A stretch of 39,479 nt of DNA from Planctomycetota bacterium (GCA_024276605.1 JAJRWX010000053.1:1-39479), one strand, 5' to 3'; shown: positions 17,234-27,185, numbered from the stretch's first letter. Numbers and translations are program-made. Notes: a model not told the origin generated them from the sequence alone.

Positions 17234-18883
17234 TTACCGGGTCACACTGATCGCATTCGTTACATGTGCAAGTACCAAATCCAGTGTGCCGTTCGTGAAG
17301 TCGAAAACTGTTTGCATGGGGAAAATGCCCAACGCCAAGGCTAAAATCGCAAAGGGGACGAGAATGAAAATCTCTCGACCGCTGACGTCTGAATAGTTGG
17401 CGTATTCCTCTTTTTCCTTGCCAAGATATACCCGGCGAACGAGCCAAAGAATATAACCTGCGGTGAGTATCACACTCGCAGCCGAAATGATAGCCAGCGG
17501 ATACGCCCACGGATATTTTGATCCCGCATCAAAGGTACCCAACAATACCCAAATTTCTCCGATGAATCCGCACAAACCCGGCAGACCCAGCGAAGCGAAG
17601 AAACCAATCGTCGCCATCGTGCCGTATTTGGGCATGGTCATCCATAGTCCGCCAAAGCGATTGATTTCACGATGATGCGCACGGTCGTAGATGACGCCGA
17701 CCAAGAAGAAGCACATGGGTGAGCTAATACCGTGGGCGATCATCTGAAACATCGCTCCTTGGAACCCGGCTTCGGTCATCACCGCAATACCGAGTAGCAC
17801 GAAACCCATATGAGACACCGAGCTGTAGGCCACGAGTCTCTTAAAATCACTCTGAGCCATGGCGCAGAGAGCACCGTAAATAATGCTGACTACACCAATC
17901 ACGGCGAGGGCATAAGCCCAATACTCCGCCCCGGTGGGAAAAATTGGATAACACAAGCGAAGGAAACCATATCCACCCATCTTCAAGAGTACACCGGCTA
18001 GGATCATGCTGACCGGCGTTGGTGCTTGTACGTGTGCATCGGGTAACCAGGTATGAAACGGCACGATCGGAAGCTTGATGGCAAAACCGATGAACAGGAA
18101 CATGAACATAAGCGGTGCGAACTTCATGCTCAGAAACTGTGTTGCCGGTGAGGCGAAGTAGGATTGAATCGTGTCGTTGGTGGCTAATTCGATGAGATCA
18201 AACGTACCGTGCGTCAATGTGACGTCCGTGCGATAGCCGCTGACAATCTCGCCGCCGGCCTGGGCAATGGCATCGCCGCTATAGAAGTACATGGCAATCA
18301 GGGCTACAAGCATGAGCACGGAGCCGGCTAATGTGAACAGGAAAAACTTGATCGCTGCGTACTCGCGTCGTTCGCCACCCCACACACCGATAAGAAAATA
18401 CATCGGTAGAAGCATAACTTCCCAGAAAATGTAAAACAAAAAGAAATCCAGCGAGACGAAGACGCCGAGCATACCGGTTTCAAGCAGTAGAAAAAGAATG
18501 AAGTAAGCGCGAATGCCCTTATTGATTTTCCATTGCTCCATATTCCAACTGGCCAGGCAGGCCAAAAAACTTACCAGGGTAGTCAAAATAAGTAGCGGAA
18601 AGCCCAGACCGTCAATGCCGAGGAAATACTCAATGGTGATACTTTCACCCGTGATCCAAGGTAGTCGCGTCACATGGTGCAGCGTCCCGTAGGTGCTGCC
18701 GAATACCTCCGTGCTAGAACCACCGGTTTCGCTGCCAAAGTAAATACCAAAAAGCGTCAACGAAAGGAGAAACGTTACGAGCGAAGCCAGGACCGCAATG
18801 CTGCGTATTAACGGCTTAGGCGCAACCAAACAAAGTAGTGCGCCAATCGCAGGGAGAAATACTATGAGTGTTAAAATGTTCAT
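17234..18883 (-). CDS. nuoM: NADH-quinone oxidoreductase subunit M
   Basis: A 549-residue membrane protein of the same antiporter-like family. Marks are FFLFYIFWEVMLLPMYFLIG (key Glu in helix 5) and PFHTWLPDAHVQAPTPVSMI followed by LKMGGYGFLR. It is slightly longer than the usual 490-510 because of an insert near residues 60-90 and a loop near 205-240 (GGEIVSGYRTDVTLTHGTFD). It pumps protons in the membrane arm of complex I. ATG 18883 fits the family start; the ribosome site is weak. Confidence 0.97.
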   Translation of the reverse strand: MNILTLIVFLPAIGALLCLVAPKPLIRSIAVLASLVTFLLSLTLFGIYFGSETGGSSTEVFGSTYGTLHHVTRLPWITGESITIEYFLGIDGLGFPLLILTTLVSFLACLASWNMEQWKINKGIRAYFILFLLLETGMLGVFVSLDFFLFYIFWEVMLLPMYFLIGVWGGERREYAAIKFFLFTLAGSVLMLVALIAMYFYSGDAIAQAGGEIVSGYRTDVTLTHGTFDLIELATNDTIQSYFASPATQFLSMKFAPLMFMFLFIGFAIKLPIVPFHTWLPDAHVQAPTPVSMILAGVLLKMGGYGFLRLCYPIFPTGAEYWAYALAVIGVVSIIYGALCAMAQSDFKRLVAYSSVSHMGFVLLGIAVMTEAGFQGAMFQMIAHGISSPMCFFLVGVIYDRAHHREINRFGGLWMTMPKYGTMATIGFFASLGLPGLCGFIGEIWVLLGTFDAGSKYPWAYPLAIISAASVILTAGYILWLVRRVYLGKEKEEYANYSDVSGREIFILVPFAILALALGIFPMQTVFDFTNGTLDLVLAHVTNAISVTR

Positions 18884-18967
18884 CGTTACATCGATTCTTT
18901 CAAGCTAAATCAATTAAGACCTATCGAGTTACGGGTTCTACTCCGAACAGTTACACGGCCTCATACG

Positions 18968-21343
18968 TTATGGGGCAAGCATCGCCACCGTCTGCTCCGG
19001 TGATGCGACACCCCAATAGGCCAACATCAACACGACGATAATCGTTACACCGCCAACTGCGAATAATACATAATTTCGAATGCGTCCGGTTTGCGAGCGG
19101 CGCATCGCATCACCCACATTGATAGCTGTATCAGCCATACCATTATAAATACCATCCACACCGTGTTGATCCAAGACCAATCCCGAAAACGCAGCCAAGC
19201 GCTCCGTGAGCTTAGCTAGCGTGTTGAATATGAGGTCTACGACCCACGTGTCGAAAAAACGTGCTATATGCGCTACAGCCATACAACCTTTGACCCATAC
19301 GAGGTGATATAAATCGTCGATGTAATACTTGTTTTCGAGCAAGGTATGCAATGGCCCGGCGATGCGCTTGATGCGAGAAGCCATACCCAACCCTCGGCCA
19401 TAGATCACGATCGCAATCGCGAAACCAACGATAAAGGCGCCTCCTACACCATAAATAAGCCAGCTATGAGCGGCATTGATCGCGGTGGTGTGAATCGCAC
19501 CATCCGTGGCCATGACTAATGGGGCGATGGTAGCTTGCGTCGCAGCATCAGCAATGAGATCGCGGAAGAGAAAATAACTAGATACGAACGTACCGATAGC
19601 TAAGACGACCAATGGCACAAACATCATGGGCGACTCATGCGCGTGTTCGTGTACATGGTCATCACGAGGCTTGCCCATAAAGGTCATCCACCAACAGCGC
19701 ATCATATAAAACGGGGTCACATAAGCAGTAAACAATGCGAGATAGAACATCCACTTAGGCAGCGTCGGCGTTTGACTAAAAATCCCCGCCCGTCCATGAG
19801 CGTCTCCCCCATGAGCCGAAGGTTTCAGCCCATGCGGAGTTACGGATGTCGTATGCGTGTCACCATGTGGCTGATCAGAGACTAAAACGATTCGTTTCTC
19901 GCTCGAAAACACATCGTTCGAAGAGTCCTCCGCAGCAGGAATGGGAGGAATCACTGAGGCATGATGACCACCGGCGCCGGCTTCGTGATGAGAATAATCA
20001 TCCCAATCAAATGCCCGCACCCAAGCAACAGCCAGGATTTCATCCTTACTAAAGAACCCGCCCAGCCCGATCTTCGTACCGGCTATACCAAAGCCGGAGA
20101 TGGCTAATACCCCGACAAGAAACGTGATCCCGGTGACGGGCATTTTCTTCATCAGCCCGCCCATTTTGCGCATGTCCTGTTCATGGTGACATCCTTCGAT
20201 CACCTGACCTGAGCCAAGGAACAGCATAGCCTTGAAGAACGCGTGCGTAATAAGATGGAACAGCGCTGCAATCCAAGCGCCGCAACCTAAACCGAATATC
20301 ATGTAACCCAGTTGCGAAAGCGTTGAATACGCCAAACATTTCTTGATATCCGTCTGCACCATAGCAATCAACGCCATGAGGAAAAGTGTGATGCATCCGA
20401 TAGCTGCGACGAACATCAACGCTTCCGGTGTCATCAGGCGGAACACGCGGGCTACAAGGTAGACGCCGGCAGCAACCATCGTCGCGGCGTGAATGAGTGC
20501 GCTAACGGGTGTAGGGCCGGCCATAGCGTCTGGCAGCCAAACATGCAGCGGGAATTGTGCGCTTTTTCCCATAGCGCCGCAAAACAATCCTACACCCATG
20601 ATCGTAGCCAGCGACCAGCCGAACATGGTGAAAGAGCTGGCGAAAATCCCCGTACCCGCTGCGTACTGCTCAGCAAAAATGCGCGCGGCGTCATCAAGAT
20701 CGAGTGTGCCCAACTGAAAATACACCAACATCAAACCAATGATAAAACCGAAGTCACCCACGCGGTTGGTGATGAACGCTTTCATCTGGGCATACTGCGG
20801 CACGCGCTCGTGGAAGTAGTACCCAATCAGCAAATAACTGCACAAGCCGACAAGTTCCCAGAAGATAAACAAAAACAACAGATTGGAACTAAGTACCAGC
20901 CCCAACATGCTAAATGCGAACAGAGATAAATAGGCAAAGAAGCGGTGATACTTACTCTTGCCCGCCACTTCGTCGCTATGCCCCGACATATAGCCAATGC
21001 TGAAGAAGAAAATCCAAAACGCGATGAACGTGACCATGAAATACATGGCCACGGTTAGCGAATCGAGTTTGACGCCGACTAAGATGGACACTGTCCCTAA
21101 ATTGGCCCAATGATAGCGAAAGGCATGTTCAGTCAGCATCGCACGGCTGGCGGCGTCTTCGCCCAGCCATCCCCAAAGTACAATGGATGCCATAGCCAGT
21201 GGCACACCCATCCCTAAGATGACCGCACACCAGCCAGCCCAAGGTTTGCCCAACTTAGGACCAAAGAAAACCAACAGCCAAAAGCTGATGAACGGCGAAA
21301 GGACGCCTAAAGCCAGAAATATCTCGTATGTATGTCCGTTCAT
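18968..21343 (-). CDS. nuoL: NADH-quinone oxidoreductase subunit L, with His-rich insert
   Basis: A 791-residue protein, longer than the usual 610-680. Family marks are LLFLFIFWELVGLCSYLLIG and VWLPDAMAGPTPVSALIHAA. A hydrophilic insert at residues about 448-521 is rich in His, Asp and Ser (HHEAGAGGHHASVIPPIP, later HGDTHTTSVTPHG and AHGGDAHGRAG). After it come further membrane helices and the usual C-terminal region with the lateral helix. It is the distal proton-pumping subunit. ATG 21343 is preferred over the upstream TTG. A further His-rich run, VHEHAHES, lies near residue 560. Confidence 0.97.
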   Translation of the reverse strand: MNGHTYEIFLALGVLSPFISFWLLVFFGPKLGKPWAGWCAVILGMGVPLAMASIVLWGWLGEDAASRAMLTEHAFRYHWANLGTVSILVGVKLDSLTVAMYFMVTFIAFWIFFFSIGYMSGHSDEVAGKSKYHRFFAYLSLFAFSMLGLVLSSNLLFLFIFWELVGLCSYLLIGYYFHERVPQYAQMKAFITNRVGDFGFIIGLMLVYFQLGTLDLDDAARIFAEQYAAGTGIFASSFTMFGWSLATIMGVGLFCGAMGKSAQFPLHVWLPDAMAGPTPVSALIHAATMVAAGVYLVARVFRLMTPEALMFVAAIGCITLFLMALIAMVQTDIKKCLAYSTLSQLGYMIFGLGCGAWIAALFHLITHAFFKAMLFLGSGQVIEGCHHEQDMRKMGGLMKKMPVTGITFLVGVLAISGFGIAGTKIGLGGFFSKDEILAVAWVRAFDWDDYSHHEAGAGGHHASVIPPIPAAEDSSNDVFSSEKRIVLVSDQPHGDTHTTSVTPHGLKPSAHGGDAHGRAGIFSQTPTLPKWMFYLALFTAYVTPFYMMRCWWMTFMGKPRDDHVHEHAHESPMMFVPLVVLAIGTFVSSYFLFRDLIADAATQATIAPLVMATDGAIHTTAINAAHSWLIYGVGGAFIVGFAIAIVIYGRGLGMASRIKRIAGPLHTLLENKYYIDDLYHLVWVKGCMAVAHIARFFDTWVVDLIFNTLAKLTERLAAFSGLVLDQHGVDGIYNGMADTAINVGDAMRRSQTGRIRNYVLFAVGGVTIIVVLMLAYWGVASPEQTVAMLAP

Positions 21344-21466
21344 AAACAATTTTCAATTCGACGCGATCAATCTTGTCGCAGGCCTTTTGACAGCACGGCC
21401 AAGTGCATACACCAGTTATTTTCAGTCTAAGCCATAACCACTGTGTGATGACTTATTTCACAAAAA

Positions 21467-21781
21467 CTATCCTCGCAACTGTGACGCCATGTCGACGTCC
21501 ACAGTGGCAATATTCTTATACACATTGATGCATATACCTACGGCCAAGGCCGTTTCCGCCGCAGCGAGGACAATCATAAAAATAGCCACAATCTGCCCAT
21601 CCAATCGCCCCGGCCCCATATACCGATCAAAGGCTACCAGGTTGATACCCGTGCTGTTGAGCACAAGTTCCACACCGATCAAGATACCAATCGCATTGCG
21701 TTTGGTAGCCATAGTGAATATACCGCAACAAAAAAGCACGGCAGCCACAATCAAATAATGCGTAAGACCAATGTGCTCCAT
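21467..21781 (-). CDS. nuoK: NADH-quinone oxidoreductase subunit K
   Basis: A 104-residue, three-helix protein, normal for the family (100-105). It contains GILIGVELVLNSTGINLVAF with the conserved membrane Glu and, in helix 3, IVLAAAETALAVGICINVYK with the second Glu. It forms part of the proton path next to NuoJ. ATG 21781 is preceded by AGGAAAA in the end of nuoJ, and the gap to nuoJ is 4 bp, so the two are coupled. Confidence 0.96.
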   Translation of the reverse strand: MEHIGLTHYLIVAAVLFCCGIFTMATKRNAIGILIGVELVLNSTGINLVAFDRYMGPGRLDGQIVAIFMIVLAAAETALAVGICINVYKNIATVDVDMASQLRG

Positions 21782-21785
21782 CGTG

Positions 21786-22415
21786 CTATTTTTCCTGTCG
21801 CGCCAGATGGGCAGCGCCCACCATGACAATCATGAGCAGTACCCCAGCCAGTTCAAAGGGGACTAAGTAAGTCGTGAGTAGCGCCCGGCCGATGTCCGCA
21901 ATCGACGAGCCGGACACTGATGATATCGTCGTGTCAAATTGGGCACGCGTCAGCAATAAACTCAAGCAAATAAATAGAACGCCGCAAACGATGGCCGCAC
22001 CCCATATCTCTATTTTTCGCGGCTCGAACTTGGCCCACGGGGACTTACTCGTAAGCATAACTCCGAAGACCAGCAGAATAAGCGTACCGCCGGCGTAAAC
22101 AATCAGTTGAATGGCTGCGATGAAATTAGCCGCGAGCATGAAATATAGCAGCGCAACCGAACCCAACGCCCCGAATAGCCACACAGCCATCCGTACGATG
22201 TTCTTACTGAAGCAAACGCCCAATGCCGAGATGACAGCTACAGCTGCTACCATGTAAAACAGGACCACTTCCATCCACGTGCCCGAAGCCGCCCCATGAG
22301 TAATACCTGAATGATCGACCACATCTGCGGCTGAGTCACCAGCGAAAGCCGCAGAGCCAATAGCGACTACGCACAAGAAAGCAAGGGTTACTATGTGAGA
22401 CCTATGACGAAACAT
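21786..22415 (-). CDS. nuoJ: NADH-quinone oxidoreductase subunit J
   Basis: A 209-residue membrane protein with the NuoJ core FYMVAAVAVISALGVCFSKN, then NFIAAIQLIVYAGGTLILLV and ELAGVLLMIVMVGAAHLA. Unusually, the core follows a signal-peptide-like start (TLAFLCVVAIGSAAFAGD) and a short polar stretch, making it longer than the usual 165-185. This suggests a processed N-terminus or one extra helix. ATG 22415 is preferred over GTG 22421. It lies 24 bp after nuoH. Confidence 0.95.
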   Translation of the reverse strand: MFRHRSHIVTLAFLCVVAIGSAAFAGDSAADVVDHSGITHGAASGTWMEVVLFYMVAAVAVISALGVCFSKNIVRMAVWLFGALGSVALLYFMLAANFIAAIQLIVYAGGTLILLVFGVMLTSKSPWAKFEPRKIEIWGAAIVCGVLFICLSLLLTRAQFDTTISSVSGSSIADIGRALLTTYLVPFELAGVLLMIVMVGAAHLARQEK

Positions 22416-22439
22416 AAACACCCAATATCAAGGTTAAAC

Positions 22440-24122
22440 CTACGACGCAGGCATGGCGTCGACCGCCAAATTGCCAACCATTCGTCGGCGATGATAAAAT
22501 CCGTAGCCGGCAATCGCTGGAAAACCTAACAAGAAAACGAAACCACCAATACCCAACGCCCAATTAACGATGTCTGCGAACAGATGCCAGCCAGCACTGT
22601 CTGATGTTTGTGCCCATGTCCAGAGTGTGACGCCAAAGAGCAAGAACATAGTCAACGGCAACAATACCTGAATGCAAGCATACAACACCTGATCAATGCG
22701 AACACGCGGCAGCGTCCAACGAAGCCAAATTTGCACGTACAGTAGAAACAGTGCCTTAGCAAATAGCCAAATCGGGCCGTCGAACAATATACCGTTGATG
22801 CCGCGTGCGAAGACATTCTCTCCCAGTAAGTTCGTCACATGCACCGCCCACGACGCAGGCAAAGGCGAATGCCAGCCACCCAAAAACAAGATGACCGCCA
22901 ACGCGCAGACCACAAACATGGCCGCATATTCAGCAAAGAAAAACAACGACCAGCGAAAGCCTGAGTATTCCGTCACGAAGCCCGCTACCAGTTCACTTTC
23001 CGCTTCGGGAAGATCAAACGGCGCACGCTTGCAACTGGCCAATGAAGCAATGTAATAGCAGATGAAGGCTGCAAAACAAAATGGATTCGTAAATATCAGC
23101 CAGGAAAACCAGCCACCTGATTGTGCATCCCCGATCGTCTGCAAACTCAAAGACCCCACACATACGACGGGAATCAGCAAGGCCATGCCCATGGGGATTT
23201 CATACGACACCATCTGAACCGCTTCACGCATCGCACCGTAGACGCTCCACTTATTATTCGACGCCCAACCTGCCAAAATCACCGCGAGCACTTCAATGCC
23301 CAGCATAGCTAAGACAAACACCAACGCGACGTCCAATTCTCGAAACACATAAGTCATGCCGAATGGCAACCCCACAAACGCCAGTAGCGACGGGATGATG
23401 GCAAAGTATGGCGCGATGCGATAGAGCTTACTGTCCGCCTTGTCGGGAATAAGGTCTTCTTTGAGAACAAGTTTGATACCATCCGCAAAAGACTGCGCCC
23501 AGCCATGCCACCCACCAACACGCATGGGACCGAGTCGAGATTGAATGCGACCGGCAACTTTGCGCTCCCACCAGATCAGATACACGGGGATGATATTAAA
23601 CAAACCAGCCAAGGCACCCAACACAGTCAAGTCACGAACCAGTGGATATTGTAATGGCCATAAGGCTGGGATAAACCACGCAGGAAGCCAACTAATAGCC
23701 GCCTGCATTTCCGCCAGCGTCAGCGGAGCACCGAACCAAGTATGAACCGCCACGTCATTGGCAGCGCTGGCTACTAAATCCACGCTGATCCACTCGAATA
23801 GCATGTTGATTAGCCACACGCCTATCGTTGTTGATAGAATCGCACCTATGAAAATCAACAATGCAAATCGAAAGAGTAGTTGACCTATTGATCGCCAGGT
23901 CTTCACAATACAAGCCACGACGAGGGCTAAACCCGCAGTAGCGATAGGACCGACGACCAGCAATAATGTACCTACGGGATGGTCATTCAAAAATGTAGAT
24001 GTGATCCAACACCCCACACCGGCCAGGACGGCTAGTAACACGGCAAGTATCACAGCTCGGGTAGCCACCGCGAACTGCGGCTTCTCTACATGAGGATTCC
24101 AAGGAAACGCAAATTGGGTCAC
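22440..24122 (-). CDS. nuoH: NADH-quinone oxidoreductase subunit H, N-terminally extended
   Basis: A 560-residue protein; NuoH is usually 320-430. The standard core begins near residue 165 with VYLIWWERKVAGRIQSRLGP, then ADGIKLVLKEDLIP, VYGAMREAVQMVSYEIPMG and KRAPFDLPEAESELVAGF, which form the quinone-chamber loops. The ~140 extra N-terminal residues contain three hydrophobic helices (about 21-42, 50-73, 80-105) and no motif I recognise. NuoH carries electrons' quinone-binding site coupling to the pumps. The GTG at 24122 has GGAG about 10 nt upstream and overlaps the stop of a 48-codon ORF (24119-24265). Confidence 0.96.
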   Translation of the reverse strand: MTQFAFPWNPHVEKPQFAVATRAVILAVLLAVLAGVGCWITSTFLNDHPVGTLLLVVGPIATAGLALVVACIVKTWRSIGQLLFRFALLIFIGAILSTTIGVWLINMLFEWISVDLVASAANDVAVHTWFGAPLTLAEMQAAISWLPAWFIPALWPLQYPLVRDLTVLGALAGLFNIIPVYLIWWERKVAGRIQSRLGPMRVGGWHGWAQSFADGIKLVLKEDLIPDKADSKLYRIAPYFAIIPSLLAFVGLPFGMTYVFRELDVALVFVLAMLGIEVLAVILAGWASNNKWSVYGAMREAVQMVSYEIPMGMALLIPVVCVGSLSLQTIGDAQSGGWFSWLIFTNPFCFAAFICYYIASLASCKRAPFDLPEAESELVAGFVTEYSGFRWSLFFFAEYAAMFVVCALAVILFLGGWHSPLPASWAVHVTNLLGENVFARGINGILFDGPIWLFAKALFLLYVQIWLRWTLPRVRIDQVLYACIQVLLPLTMFLLFGVTLWTWAQTSDSAGWHLFADIVNWALGIGGFVFLLGFPAIAGYGFYHRRRMVGNLAVDAMPAS

Positions 24123-24265
24123 GAAGCTGCTACTCCAAGCGAGAAAATCATACTTAGCTCAAGCTGAGCAAAATCATAGTGGTTACCGATGTCAGCGCAA
24201 AGAGCACCATCAATCAAGGGCTTAGAGTCGTAAGCGTCGTCACCGCTTCTAAACCTGTCAGCCAT
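24119..24265 (-). CDS. Possible 48-aa small protein between nuoD and nuoH
   Basis: A 48-residue ORF starting MADRFRSGDDAYDSKPLIDG and ending in the hydrophobic LSMIFSLGVAAS. Its ATG starts 2 nt after the nuoD stop, and its TGA overlaps the GTG start of nuoH (GTGA), so it fills the gap completely. This tight packing is what translational coupling would produce. I recognise no domain. It occupies the place where nuoE-nuoF-nuoG stand in the E. coli order, but does not resemble them. It could be chance, since a 48-codon frame is short. Confidence 0.45.
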   Translation of the reverse strand: MADRFRSGDDAYDSKPLIDGALCADIGNHYDFAQLELSMIFSLGVAAS

Positions 24266-24267
24266 CA

Positions 24268-25467
24268 TTATCGATCCACCTCACCCATCACCACATCGAT
24301 ACTGCCGATGATCGCAGGGATATCTGCGAGTAATACGTCTTGGCATACCTTGGTCGTAATAGATAAATTACAAAAACTTGGACCACGTGCCTTAACCCGT
24401 GCGGGAATAGTAGAGCCGTCACCACGTACATAAAAGCCCAGTTGTCCCCGTGGATTCTCCACCTCCACATAAACCTCATCATCGGGGAGTTTAAGATTCT
24501 TAAGCTTAGGTGCTTCCGTCGGCCCTTCCGGAAGCTTGTCCATCGCCTGGCGAATAATACGCACCGATTGGGTCATTTCCAACACACGCACGTAATAGCG
24601 ACTCCAACAATCGCCGACGATCACACCGTCCGGTACGCCGTTAACACCAGCGGGATAGGCTATGGGTACTTCAAAATCGTAAGTTTCATACCCATCGTAA
24701 GGCTGAGTCTTGCGTAAATCCCACCGCAATCCGCTGCCGCGAAGCATCGGGCCTGTGGTGCCATACGCAATGGCATCCTCGATACTAATCACACCCACAC
24801 GCGACGTGCGCTTGACGAATATCTGATTAAAGCTCAGCAGGTTGTTGTAATCGTCGATCTTCGGCTCAAAGTAGTCCAGAAACTCACCGCATCGCTCTAT
24901 CCAGCCATCCGGCAAATCGTCATGAACGCCGCCCACGGTTATATAGCTATATGTCAGCCTTGCGCCGCAAGCAGCCTCGAACATATCGAGAATCATCTCG
25001 CGCTCACGGAAGCAATATAAAAACGCCGTAAACGCCCCCATGTCCAGACCATAAGTGCCCAGCGAAACAAGGTGAGACGCAATACGATTGAGTTCCGCAA
25101 ATATTACACGGATGACCTGGGCACGTTCGGGAACTTCAATACCACAAAGTCGTTCCACAGCCAGGGCAAAGCCCTGGTTGTTGTTCATCCCCGCGAGATA
25201 GTCCATGCGGTCGGTATAAGGGATGAACTGAAACGGTTGAATGTTTTCACCGATTTTTTCAGCGCATCGATGCAGATACCCAATGTGAGGAATAGCTTCA
25301 AGCACCATTTCGCCATCCGTACGCAGCACAATGCGCAAGACGCCGTGCGTCGATGGGTGTTGCGGCCCCATATTGATTAACAATTCTTCGGTTCGCAGAT
25401 CACCCTGTGCGCCGCGATCATAATCGACCAAGAGGTCCGGTTGAGATTCGAGAACTGTATTATTCAT
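24268..25467 (-). CDS. nuoD: NADH-quinone oxidoreductase subunit D
   Basis: A 399-residue protein of normal length for the 49-kDa subunit, related to the large subunit of NiFe hydrogenases. Marks are MGPQHPSTHGVLRIVL with the quinone-site His, YLHRCAEKIGENI, YTDRMDYLAGMNNNQGFALA and LRGSGLRWDLRKTQPYDGYE. It forms the quinone-reduction site in the peripheral arm with NuoB. ATG 25467. It follows nuoC by 26 bp. Confidence 0.98.
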   Translation of the reverse strand: MNNTVLESQPDLLVDYDRGAQGDLRTEELLINMGPQHPSTHGVLRIVLRTDGEMVLEAIPHIGYLHRCAEKIGENIQPFQFIPYTDRMDYLAGMNNNQGFALAVERLCGIEVPERAQVIRVIFAELNRIASHLVSLGTYGLDMGAFTAFLYCFREREMILDMFEAACGARLTYSYITVGGVHDDLPDGWIERCGEFLDYFEPKIDDYNNLLSFNQIFVKRTSRVGVISIEDAIAYGTTGPMLRGSGLRWDLRKTQPYDGYETYDFEVPIAYPAGVNGVPDGVIVGDCWSRYYVRVLEMTQSVRIIRQAMDKLPEGPTEAPKLKNLKLPDDEVYVEVENPRGQLGFYVRGDGSTIPARVKARGPSFCNLSITTKVCQDVLLADIPAIIGSIDVVMGEVDR

Positions 25468-25493
25468 CGCGTTAGCGATTCCTGTTTGTCTTT

Positions 25494-26027
25494 CTAGTGT
25501 CGTGGATTCGTCAGTTCAAATTCCGTCGTAGCTGGAATACCGTGATATTCCAGTGGGAACTCGTAATCTTTCCTCAGCGGGTGTCCCACCCAGTCGTCCG
25601 TACAAAGAATCCGCCGCAAGTCCGGATGGTTCGAGAAGTGGATGCCCATCAGGTCAAACGCTTCTCGCTCATGCCAATCCGCCGCCGGCCAAACATGGGC
25701 CACGGATGGTATCTGGGGACTGGTGCGGTCAGTTACGATACGCACGGCAAACTCAAAAGTATGCGTGATCAGCGCGGCTGGGCTATCCGTCGGTACGTGC
25801 ATTAAGTCGTACACACAGACCAATTGGTCGTCCGCCAATAAATCCAACGCCGTGATCGACCGCAATAAGTTGAGTCGTAGTCGCGCATCCTGTCGTAAAA
25901 ACGAGGCTACCTCAGGCCAAGCCTGCGGCTTGATCGTTATATACGGATGCCCGCCTTCGGCAGTCGTACCTTCAACCGCGTCGCTGAACTCGCCGGCCAA
26001 TAATTTAAAAATGTCCTCAGGTGTCAC
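25494..26027 (-). CDS. nuoC: NADH-quinone oxidoreductase subunit C
   Basis: A 177-residue protein (30-kDa subunit), separate from NuoD rather than fused. The C-terminal mark is [20 protein letters not shown], then [21 protein letters not shown] 26027 ([13 protein letters not shown]) is preferred over the TTG at 26045 because it gives the usual family start; neither has a strong ribosome site. It belongs to the hydrophilic connecting module. Confidence 0.96.
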   Translation of the reverse strand: MTPEDIFKLLAGEFSDAVEGTTAEGGHPYITIKPQAWPEVASFLRQDARLRLNLLRSITALDLLADDQLVCVYDLMHVPTDSPAALITHTFEFAVRIVTDRTSPQIPSVAHVWPAADWHEREAFDLMGIHFSNHPDLRRILCTDDWVGHPLRKDYEFPLEYHGIPATTEFELTNPRH

Positions 26028-26102
26028 AATAGTCTTACATCTCAAACTATACGACCGATGCTCGCACGCTTTCGCGATTAAGCTTAGCCGCGTCCATGTA
26101 AC

Positions 26103-26621
26103 CTATGCCAGTGCCATTTCCTTGGCCTTGGTCATCACATCTTTCGTGCGGCGCTGACTACGAATTTTATCCTGCAAGCGCATGAGACCTTCGATTAGCG
26201 CCTCCGGTCGAGGCGGGCAACCGGGGACGTAAATATCCACCGGAACCACCAAGTCCACACCCTTCACCACGTGATAACCATGCTTAAAATAAGGGCCGCC
26301 ACCAACAGTACAAGCGCCCATAGCCATAACATATTTGGGTTCGGGCATCTGGTTATAAAGTCGCTTGAGTCTACTGGCCATTTTGTACGTGACCGTACCC
26401 GCCACAATCATCAAGTCCGATTGACGCGGCGACGCACGAAACGCGCCGGCACCGAAACGATCAATATCAAATCGAGAAGCGCCGACAGCCATCATCTCGA
26501 TCGCACAGCAAGCCAAACCGAACGTCATGGGCCAAATGCTGTTGCTGCGACCCCAGTTGATCGCCCAATCGAGCGACGTAACGATGACGCCTTCTTCGAA
26601 TCGATTTTCAATCCAACTCAT
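26103..26621 (-). CDS. nuoB: NADH-quinone oxidoreductase subunit B
   Basis: A 172-residue protein that binds the N2 [4Fe-4S] cluster, the last electron carrier before quinone. All four cluster cysteines are present: the adjacent pair in [10 protein letters not shown], one in [14 protein letters not shown] and one in [15 protein letters not shown] 26621 has GGAAG about 7 nt upstream. It is of normal length. Confidence 0.98.
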   Translation of the reverse strand: MSWIENRFEEGVIVTSLDWAINWGRSNSIWPMTFGLACCAIEMMAVGASRFDIDRFGAGAFRASPRQSDLMIVAGTVTYKMASRLKRLYNQMPEPKYVMAMGACTVGGGPYFKHGYHVVKGVDLVVPVDIYVPGCPPRPEALIEGLMRLQDKIRSQRRTKDVMTKAKEMALA

Positions 26622-26669
26622 AATCTACTTCCATCGAGCCATACTACTACCGGCTCGTTGCTAAATACG

Positions 26670-27185
26670 TTACGACGATGTCACCACGTCGGTCGTCTCA
26701 GCCTTGTCTTTAAGCAGAGGTTCGCGGCGCTGGCCCGTGCTTGCACGTACCCAATTCAAATAGCCCGACTTCCACTCATAAGCGAAAGGGATAGCGATCA
26801 ACAGGAAAAACACTAAAAACGCCCAAAACGCCGGCGTGCCCATCTCTTTGAACACCACTGCCCAAGGCCAAAGCAGGGCTATCTCGACATCGAACACGAT
26901 AAACACAAGCGCCACCGTGTAAAACCGTAAATCAAACTGCACCCAGCCATCGCCAATCGCCGGCTCTCCGCATTCGTAAGCCGTGCCTTTTTCCGGATGA
27001 GGAAGCGTCGGGCGAACAATACTACCCACCAGCAATCCGCCGAACACAATGCCGAAACCAGCAATCGAAAACAAAAGGATCCCCAAGACCAATTCGAGGT
27101 TGGAGTTCGTATGTAAGGCGCTATTGGTCGTCTCGGCGGAAGCTATGATCGACGTAGCCAGTATAGTCAACTGATTTGTCATCAT
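26670..27185 (-). CDS. nuoA: NADH-quinone oxidoreductase subunit A
   Basis: A 171-residue, three-helix membrane protein; NuoA is usually 115-150. The core has the loop PHPEKGTAYECGEP and FIVFDVEIALLWPWAV. The start is uncertain: ATG 27185 and 27182 follow GAGG closely, and a GTG at 27236 would add 17 residues. The ~35 residues before the first helix (LATSIIASAETTNSALHTNS) are extra to the family. It lies 58 bp after nuoI. Confidence 0.95.
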   Translation of the reverse strand: MMTNQLTILATSIIASAETTNSALHTNSNLELVLGILLFSIAGFGIVFGGLLVGSIVRPTLPHPEKGTAYECGEPAIGDGWVQFDLRFYTVALVFIVFDVEIALLWPWAVVFKEMGTPAFWAFLVFFLLIAIPFAYEWKSGYLNWVRASTGQRREPLLKDKAETTDVVTSS

